Positions 34,201-35,767 of a stretch of DNA of 35,767 nucleotides are shown in pieces (position 1 is the stretch's first letter; every line of letters starts with the position of its first letter). The position numbers were made by a program, and so were the translations under genes. The notes beneath the pieces were generated by a model that was not told the origin of the DNA, made no database searches, and saw nothing but the letters and a program-made list of their open reading frames with translations. The stretch spans positions 1 through 35,767 of the forward strand of contig JAIPMN010009392.1 of the NCBI GenBank assembly GCA_020650975.1. Reading direction: 5' to 3'. Source of the DNA: Apostichopus californicus. Taxonomy: Eukaryota; Echinodermata; Holothuroidea; Aspidochirotida; Stichopodidae.

Positions 34201-35767
34201 TACCCTCCAAACTGTTCTCAGACATTTTCGAGGAACACACAAGATGACTGAATGTCCCAGTAAGGAAAATTTCCTCCAAGGTTGACCAAAAGTGACCATA
34301 TTTGAATATCTAGCATATTTGGGGCCAATACAGCATACCTTTAAATATAGTACTGACTAACCTATTGTAACCTTCCAGGTAACTGTGATGTACTGATTCA
34401 CAACCAAACAGTAACATATGATGAACAAACTTCATGGATGCCTTTGGAATGAAATTAACTATAAATAAGAAAGAGAAATAGAAAATACAATCAGTATTAG
34501 TTAGTTGATGGTTCAAAATATTCAAGAACATAAACTAACACATGTTTTAACAAGTTTGCAGATGTGTTCTTCCTTTTTTTCCCTTTCTTTTTCTTCTTCG
34601 TTTTTTTTACCTGATATATTCAAAACGATAATCTGTCACAACAAAAGTTGCCTGGGTGAATATGTTAAATGATTTTAGTGGTTATACTTAATTCACAGCT
34701 CATACGAACTAATAAATAGTATGAAGATGTGCTCATTATGAATAAACCTTTAACAGATCAAAAGCGTCTAAAACAAATTCCCAACCTTGTATACCAACAT
34801 AACTAAATCAATCAGCCAATTTGAAAAAAACAAAATTGCAGTACACAGCTTTGGATGTTACAGAGAAGCAAAATAACTGTCAGTTAAATTTCTGATACTT
34901 CAGCAATGAGTTTTACAAGTCTGAATTAATTCCCCCCCCCCCCTTTCTTTTGTTTCTCAATTTACACCAAAGTTCACAAAATCAATCAGCCAATTTAAAA
35001 AAAGTAAATTGCAATACACTTCTTTGGATGTTACAGAGAAGCAAAATACTGTAAGTTAATTTTTCTGGTACTTCAGCAATGAGTTTTACAAGTCTGAATA
35101 TATCCCCCAATCTTTTGTTCCTCAATTTACACCAAAGTGTCACAAAATCATAATTTTCTTTCTTTGGTCCCAAAATCCTAGACATCAAATGACACCATTT
35201 ATATCATTCCCTTATCCCTTTGTTTCAAGTATATAATCTCTTGGTCCATTCATCTTCTCCCTTCTGCTTCTTTCCTCTCAGAGTCAGACTTCATCGACCA
35301 TGCCTGCCGTTCTTTTCGCACTTTTCATGCGAAAAACGCATCAAAAGTCGAGGTACTACGTGTTGTGTACGCTAGAACTTGCAGCTAAACTGACTGAATA
35401 TTGATTACTTAATTAAGATGGAATTGGCAACGACCTGCGCGGAGCCAAATGTCACCACCGACAGAAGATTCTGAATACGCAACGCTGCTGTCGAGAAAGA
35501 TAATTTCTTCTAGATTTGGATGTACTGCATGCACGTGGCAATGGCCAAGTCCACTAACTTCGTAGAGTACAGTAACTCTACGTAATAGCTGGAGTCTGTG
35601 GATGAACTACTACTACTACTGTATAAAACTCAACAGAGCATAATGATGAACACGTCAACTGTTAATATGTTACACAAGGGCCTCATCTGACTAGTACAAA
35701 TCCGACAATCGAATTGGAGGGCAAAAGACGCATACTCAACTGTATGGCACCATTGACTTCTTACCAA
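15615..35767 (-). CDS. PAM: Peptidylglycine alpha-amidating monooxygenase, bifunctional and membrane-bound (5' end outside window)
   Basis: Fifteen full exons plus a three-base edge piece, listed separately, join with matching phases into about 811 codons without an internal stop. PHM part: VHHMLLFGC (CuH histidines, rat H107/H108), LQIHYA (H172), THAHGLG (CuM, H242/H244) and TDEMCNLYIMYY (M314) are all present. PAL part: FHRGD (R533), IPHGL (H585), DGYCNSRIV (Y654), VVHSVTL (H690) and MPHTM (H786) are present. A stalk, one membrane helix and a tail with VSTDDSDQEG follow. PHM hydroxylates C-terminal glycine of peptides using copper, O2 and ascorbate; PAL cleaves the product to the amide and glyoxylate, in secretory granules. 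Rat numbering is from family knowledge. Signal peptide and first PHM exons are missing because the window ends. The identification is secure; MOCS2 lies tail to tail. Confidence 0.97.
16140..16235. repeat. AT microsatellites in PAM intron
   Basis: Runs of (AT)n, (AAAT)n and (AAT)n follow one another directly upstream (in gene sense) of the last PAM exon. Confidence 0.8.
16236..17275 (-). other. PAM intron before last exon, remainder
   Basis: Intronic AT-rich sequence without recognised repeats or genes. It starts (gene sense) with the donor GTATGA next to 17276. Confidence 0.6.
17276..17375 (-). CDS. PAM: PAM exon: last PAL segment with zinc-ligand His
   Basis: Encodes GFIMPHTMAVSSDANDVYVG then EIGPNRIWKFVDP plus one base. 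The His of MPHTM aligns with the PAL zinc ligand H786 of rat. The next residue is Thr where rat has Asp787. Phase 0 in, phase 1 out. Confidence 0.94.
17488..17852 (+). mobile_element. TTAA MITE family A, copy 1
   Basis: Starts TTAAAAGGTGTGAAGACTGG and ends with TCTTCAATGCCTTTAA, inverted repeats of about 20 bp with one or two mismatches, between TTAA sites at 17488-17491 and 17849-17852. The inside aligns over its full length with copies at 27729-28098 and 29937-30309 (shared blocks: 'ccggtaatctga', 'gaggtgtaacagaagtgtta', 'ccagaaaatacgcacacagc'). A small minus ORF inside it is not a gene. Confidence 0.9.
17853..18656 (-). other. PAM intron, unique part
   Basis: AT-rich intronic sequence with a T/C-rich patch at about 18575-18640. 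No gene or dispersed repeat recognised. Confidence 0.5.
18657..18955. repeat. ~158-bp tandem duplication with inner TAGCTGGACTT microrepeat
   Basis: Copy 1 (about 18657-18812) and copy 2 (about 18817-18955) share 'gaactctcaaattttgggtg', a run of 'tagctggactt' units (six or more in copy 1, four or five in copy 2), 'gttgaaattctt' and 'gggttcaagccatctgcaaa'. The array stops about 10 bp before the donor of the neighbouring PAM exon. Confidence 0.88.
18971..19080 (-). CDS. PAM: PAM exon: PAL segment LFVINGP
   Basis: Completes a Gly codon, then GVLFVINGPTFPQKQILGVT and VNYDTGEALETWSPEQ, ending in phase 0 before GTGAGC. It aligns with the vertebrate FLFAVNGKPYFG..GFVMNFSSGE stretch. Confidence 0.94.
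19081..20425 (-). other. PAM intron
   Basis: A 1.6-kb intron with no gene seen. It contains a G-rich run at about 19342-19360. The part after 20425 is the duplicated gap flank. Confidence 0.5.
20426..20643. repeat. Assembly gap (10 N) flanked by the same ~100 bp
   Basis: Ns occupy 20532-20541. The sequence at 20426-20531 (starting 'aaggacaatctcaccaggca') recurs at 20542-20643 with one base change and a different G-run length. Both copies end in poly-G with 'aacccggggg'. An unmerged overlap between two contigs, broken at a poly-G tract, explains this best. It lies in a PAM intron, 23 bp from the next exon. Confidence 0.9.
20666..20860 (-). CDS. PAM: PAM exon: PAL segment with HSVTL and CAADRENGR
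   Basis: Encodes HLTPSSMFVVHSVTLANNN, QHVCAADRENGRVLCF, FDARIFAAVYSPKRG. The His of VVHSVTL matches zinc ligand H690 of rat, and the two Cys match the C702-C713 disulfide. Phase 1 on both sides; the donor is GTAATC. Confidence 0.96.
20861..21269 (-). other. PAM intron
   Basis: A 409-bp intron with a CT-rich patch at about 21120-21165. Nothing else recognised. Confidence 0.6.
21270..21562 (-). CDS. PAM: PAM exon: NHL-type PAL core
   Basis: Encodes FYIPHGLFVDHEGNIWLTDV, ALHQVFKYPADG, PGSDKSHFCQPADVVVDPTT, FFVADGYCNSRIVKFSPEG and FAIDDGAI. It holds zinc ligand His (IPHGL), the catalytic Tyr of DGYC and both Cys of the C634-C655 pair. These are two blades of the six-bladed propeller. Phases 2 in and 1 out. 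Confidence 0.97.
21563..22378 (-). other. PAM intron
   Basis: An 816-bp intron with a short CA repeat near 22214-22234. No gene seen. Confidence 0.6.
22379..22495 (-). CDS. PAM: PAM exon: PAL segment SFDRTFHY
   Basis: Completes an Asp codon, then SFDRTFHYLKLRDGTIKNDT, VLTLDKETGKVISKWGAN and two bases of a Gln codon. It corresponds to NSFDSKF...DTILVIDP in vertebrate PAL. The donor is GTAAGT. Confidence 0.94.
22496..23121 (-). other. PAM intron, part before SINE
   Basis: AT-rich intronic sequence with a poly-A tract at about 22957-22969. No gene seen. Confidence 0.5.
23122..23357 (+). mobile_element. tRNA-derived SINE, family 2, copy 2
   Basis: The head GGAGTGTTAGCTCAGTGGTT has a perfect box A (TAGCTCAGTGG), and the box B-like GGTTCGAGTCA follows about 45 bp on. 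The body and tail match copy 1 at 6476-6669 in reverse orientation, ending in 'gaggatctaaaatacatacatacatac'-like ATAC repeats. The anticodon arm is irregular, which argues against a functional tRNA. The element is antisense to PAM in its intron. Confidence 0.85.
23358..23876 (-). other. PAM intron after SINE
   Basis: Unique AT-rich sequence with a C-rich patch at about 23480-23508. No gene seen. Confidence 0.5.
23877..24000 (-). CDS. PAM: PAM exon: start of PAL domain
   Basis: Encodes LNEVPNWVAAGVALGQVGGL, DTDSQDNVKVFHRGDRKWEV plus two bases. The Arg of FHRGD matches R533 of rat PAL. Phases 1 in and 2 out; the acceptor is CTCATAG and the donor GTGAGT. Confidence 0.95.
24505..24861. mobile_element. 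MITE with CAGGGATGTGCCCA ends, 357 bp
   Basis: The left end CAGGGATGTGCCCACG and the complement of the right end CAGGGATGTGCCCAGG match over 14 bases. AAAGTG occurs directly on both sides (24499-24504 and 24862-24867) as a 6-bp target duplication. Three CCGCCCAGCACT units lie in the left third. There is no transposase ORF. The right end is 13 bp from the donor of the PAM linker exon. Confidence 0.8.
24877..25301 (-). CDS. PAM: PAM exon: end of PHM and acidic linker
   Basis: Starts SKHTDEMCNLYIMYYTD, with the Met of DEMC matching CuM ligand M314 and the Cys matching C315. SFKVCSLQ supplies the partner of the 227-334 disulfide. About 90 residues of linker follow with D5, D4, EEE and E5 runs and no dibasic cleavage site in the acidic part, ending DPSGAR plus one base. 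This exon joins PHM to PAL, so the bifunctional form is encoded. The linker is not similar in sequence to the mammalian one. Confidence 0.94.
25302..26184 (-). other. PAM intron
   Basis: An 883-bp intron without recognised repeats. ORFs of 60-82 codons on both strands show no similarity. Confidence 0.55.
26185..26288 (-). CDS. PAM: PAM exon: PHM segment AFYPMDE
   Basis: Encodes AFYPMDEIYQIQRGDVIATR, CTFDGTKTDHEVHVG (last codon split). The Cys of ATRC matches C293 of rat, which pairs with C315. Phase 0 in and 2 out. Confidence 0.95.
26289..27728 (-). other. PAM intron, right part before MITE
   Basis: AT-rich intronic DNA. A perfect 13-bp inverted repeat with a 2-base loop is at 26524-26551 (GTGGAATGAAAAG and its complement). 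A 90-codon plus ORF at 27067-27339 has no support as a gene. Confidence 0.5.
27729..28098 (-). mobile_element. TTAA MITE family A, copy 2
   Basis: Reverse orientation relative to copies 1 and 3: it begins TTAAAGGCATTGAAGACTCG and ends CCTTCACACCCTTTAA, TTAA at 27729-27732 and 28095-28098. The body matches the other copies throughout. Confidence 0.9.
28352..28512 (-). CDS. PAM: PAM exon: PHM core with THAH copper motif
   Basis: Encodes SHTDVACEYKDTVPIYAF, GFRTHAHGLGKVITGFRIRN and NEWEEIAQGNPQWPQ. The two His of THAH match CuM ligands H242/H244 and the Cys matches C227. Phase 1 in and 0 out; the acceptor is CCTGACAG and the donor GTGAGT. Confidence 0.97.
28820..29206 (+). mobile_element. Nested repeat: family R copy split by a LINE/SINE-like 3' end
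   Basis: The two outer parts (about 28826-28856 'ggctatt...actggctaaat' and about 29133-29206 'ggccagtggattttgctgtt... ctgccagtag') are contiguous in another copy at about 33806-33901. Between them lie about 275 bp ending 'gtagtgcgctatataagatt' and an (ATTAC)n tail, typical of a non-LTR retroelement 3' end. Confidence 0.6.
29583..29650 (-). CDS. PAM: PAM exon: PHM segment EQKYMGGIFL (68 bp)
   Basis: Begins after TTCACAG, completes Glu, then QKYMGGIFLNVGMNIHVD and PSSP plus one base before GTATGT. It fills the gap between exons at 28352 and 30730 with exactly the needed phases (2 in, 1 out) and aligns with PLIAGMYLMMSVDTVIPPGE of vertebrate PHM. An open frame on the opposite strand covers it but is its shadow. 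Confidence 0.9.
29651..29936 (-). other. PAM intron before MITE cluster
   Basis: AT-rich, with a short (GA)n run at about 29880-29894. Nothing else recognised. Confidence 0.5.
29937..30309 (+). mobile_element. TTAA MITE family A, copy 3
   Basis: Begins TTAAAGGGTGTGAAGACTCG and ends GAGTCTTCAATGCCTTTAA; TTAA sites at 29937-29940 and 30306-30309. Same orientation as copy 1. Its right TTAA is also the left TTAA of the next element. Confidence 0.9.
30306..30666. mobile_element. TTAA MITE family B, copy 1
   Basis: The left end TTTAAAGGGCTGCTGTATAG and the complement of the right end TTTAAAGATCTGCTTTATTG are related, and similarity continues for about 50 bp ('cacgctat/cacgctaa' and 'aggaaagttt/ggaaaagttt'). 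TTAA at 30306-30309 and 30663-30666. The ends also resemble those of 34119-34344. Confidence 0.7.
30730..30778 (-). CDS. PAM: PAM exon: PHM segment STDSSGLTL (49 bp)
   Basis: Completes an Asp codon, then GSTDSSGLTLVATTE plus GA. It aligns with vertebrate NHKDCSGVSVHLTR. The Cys that pairs with the N-terminal C47 in rat is Ser (TCC) here. The acceptor is CTTGCAG and the donor GTAAGT; phase 1 in and 2 out. Confidence 0.9.
30779..32695 (-). other. PAM intron
   Basis: A 1.9-kb intron. It contains an AT microsatellite with a 'gactcattgacctttgac' repeat at about 31400-31580, a C-rich patch near 31720-31760 and poly-T tracts near 32530. No gene was seen. Confidence 0.55.
31400..31580. repeat. TATA-rich microsatellite
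   Basis: (TA)n and (TATAACAT)n runs, interrupted by three 'actcattgac(ctttga)' units at about 31451-31500. Confidence 0.8.
32696..32779 (-). CDS. PAM: PAM exon: PHM segment with CuH ligand H172
   Basis: Encodes VGFHIGGDSGVNYLTLQIHY and ATAAPFA plus one base. The His of QIHY matches the third CuH ligand. It aligns with VGFRVGGETGSKYFVLQVHYG. Phases 1 in and 1 out. Confidence 0.96.
33044..33129 (-). CDS. PAM: PAM exon: PHM segment RAILFAWARD
   Basis: Encodes GCTYGECTAGRAILFAWARD and ADSPVIPP plus one base. The two Cys match rat C126 and C131. The acceptor is CTTACACAG and the donor GTGAGT. Confidence 0.95.
33230..33560. repeat. ~50-bp tandem repeat in PAM intron
   Basis: Five to six units carry 'acctcagaagtttggtcaat' and 'gagtacaagtatgagtacac' followed by 'ctaatctt'. 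Units differ slightly in length. The flanking intron holds no other recognised feature up to 33780. Confidence 0.88.
33806..33901 (+). repeat. Family R repeat, uninterrupted copy
   Basis: Carries 'gggctatttatactggctaa', then 'gccagtggattttgcagttt' and 'ctgccagtagagg'. It is the intact form of the split copy at 28820-29206. Confidence 0.6.
33957..34012. repeat. Short tandem repeat (atcagtatga)n
   Basis: Five units near 'aatcagtatga' or 'aatcagtaatc' follow each other. Confidence 0.75.
34119..34344. mobile_element. TTAA MITE family B, short copy
   Basis: The left end TTTAAAGGTAGCCAGTATAG and the complement of the right end TTTAAAGGTATGCTGTATTG match well, and both continue into GGCCC. TTAA at 34119-34122 and 34341-34344. 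The right end is 15 bp from the donor of the PAM exon at 34362. Confidence 0.75.
34362..34458 (-). CDS. PAM: PAM exon: PHM segment with CuH histidine pair
   Basis: Completes a codon, then NFIPKASMKFVHHMLLFGCE and SVHHSYLEGYN plus AG. The HH of VHHMLLFGC matches CuH ligands H107/H108 and its Cys matches C114. Acceptor TTTATAG, donor GTTAGT; phases 1 in and 2 out. Confidence 0.96.
34459..35762 (-). other. PAM intron at the right edge
   Basis: A 1.3-kb intron with the 174-bp duplication described separately. The 35200-35760 part is slightly less AT-rich and has a (TAC)n run at 35608-35619. No further PAM exon is found before the edge. Confidence 0.6.
34807..35150. repeat. 174-bp tandem direct duplication
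   Basis: Unit 1 starts at 34807 and unit 2 at 34981 ('atcaatcagccaattt'). Shared blocks include 'tttggatgttacagagaagc', 'acttcagcaatgagttttac' and 'caatttacaccaaagt'. The copies differ by small indels, chiefly in a poly-C run. Confidence 0.9.
35765..35767 (-). CDS. PAM: PAM exon cut by the window edge (last 3 bases)
   Basis: The complement of the last window bases reads TTG|GTAAGAAG. The donor fits the consensus and its phase (one base, G, left over) is the one needed to make a Val codon with TT at the start of the 34362-34458 exon. So the upstream PHM exon very probably ends here. Confidence 0.55.

Noticed and set aside
1-35767. A novel multi-gene defence or metabolic system
   Set aside because: Only two known eukaryotic genes are supported; the rest is introns, repeats and intergenic DNA.

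Overview
The window is eukaryotic nuclear DNA: AT-rich, with intron-split genes, short interspersed elements, many non-autonomous DNA transposons and microsatellites. No bacterial, phage, plasmid or organelle features were seen. Protein similarity of the two genes to vertebrate homologues and the kinds of repeats suggest a marine invertebrate, probably a deuterostome such as an echinoderm. This placement is an inference and is not proven here.

Two loci lie tail to tail. On the + strand, 178-6115 is a MOCS2-type molybdenum cofactor locus. It has a two-exon ORF for the small, sulfur-carrying subunit of molybdopterin synthase (MOCS2A, 90 aa, ending in Gly-Gly), followed by a four-exon ORF for the large catalytic subunit (MOCS2B, 154 aa). 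A strong splice donor after the MOCS2A stop could join both ORFs into one bicistronic mRNA, as in mammals, but here the two ORFs do not overlap.

On the - strand, from the right edge (35767) down to 15615, runs most of a membrane-bound bifunctional peptidylglycine alpha-amidating monooxygenase (PAM). Fifteen complete coding exons, plus the last three bases of a sixteenth at the window edge, join with compatible splice phases throughout. They encode about 811 residues: most of the copper monooxygenase domain (PHM), a very acidic linker, the zinc lyase domain (PAL), a short stalk, one transmembrane helix and a cytosolic tail. The signal peptide and first PHM exons lie beyond the right edge. PAM makes C-terminally amidated peptides in the secretory pathway.

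The 9.5 kb between the two stop codons (6116-15614) has no gene I can support. It holds a SINE, two MITEs, a 56-bp tandem array, a degenerate repeat field and probably the 3' UTRs of both genes. The PAM introns are rich in MITEs flanked by TTAA: three copies of a ~370-bp family and two related copies of another family, two of these elements sharing a single TTAA. A further MITE with a 6-bp target duplication and one of the TTAA elements each lie within 20 bp of a PAM splice donor. A 10-N gap at 20532-20541 is flanked by the same ~100 bp on both sides, which looks like an unmerged contig overlap.

I found no evidence for a novel multi-gene system. The points most worth checking are the non-overlapping MOCS2 arrangement, two substitutions at PAM positions that are structural in mammals (a disulfide Cys and a calcium-ligand Asp), the acidic linker, the MITE architecture and a possible alternative terminal exon of MOCS2B.
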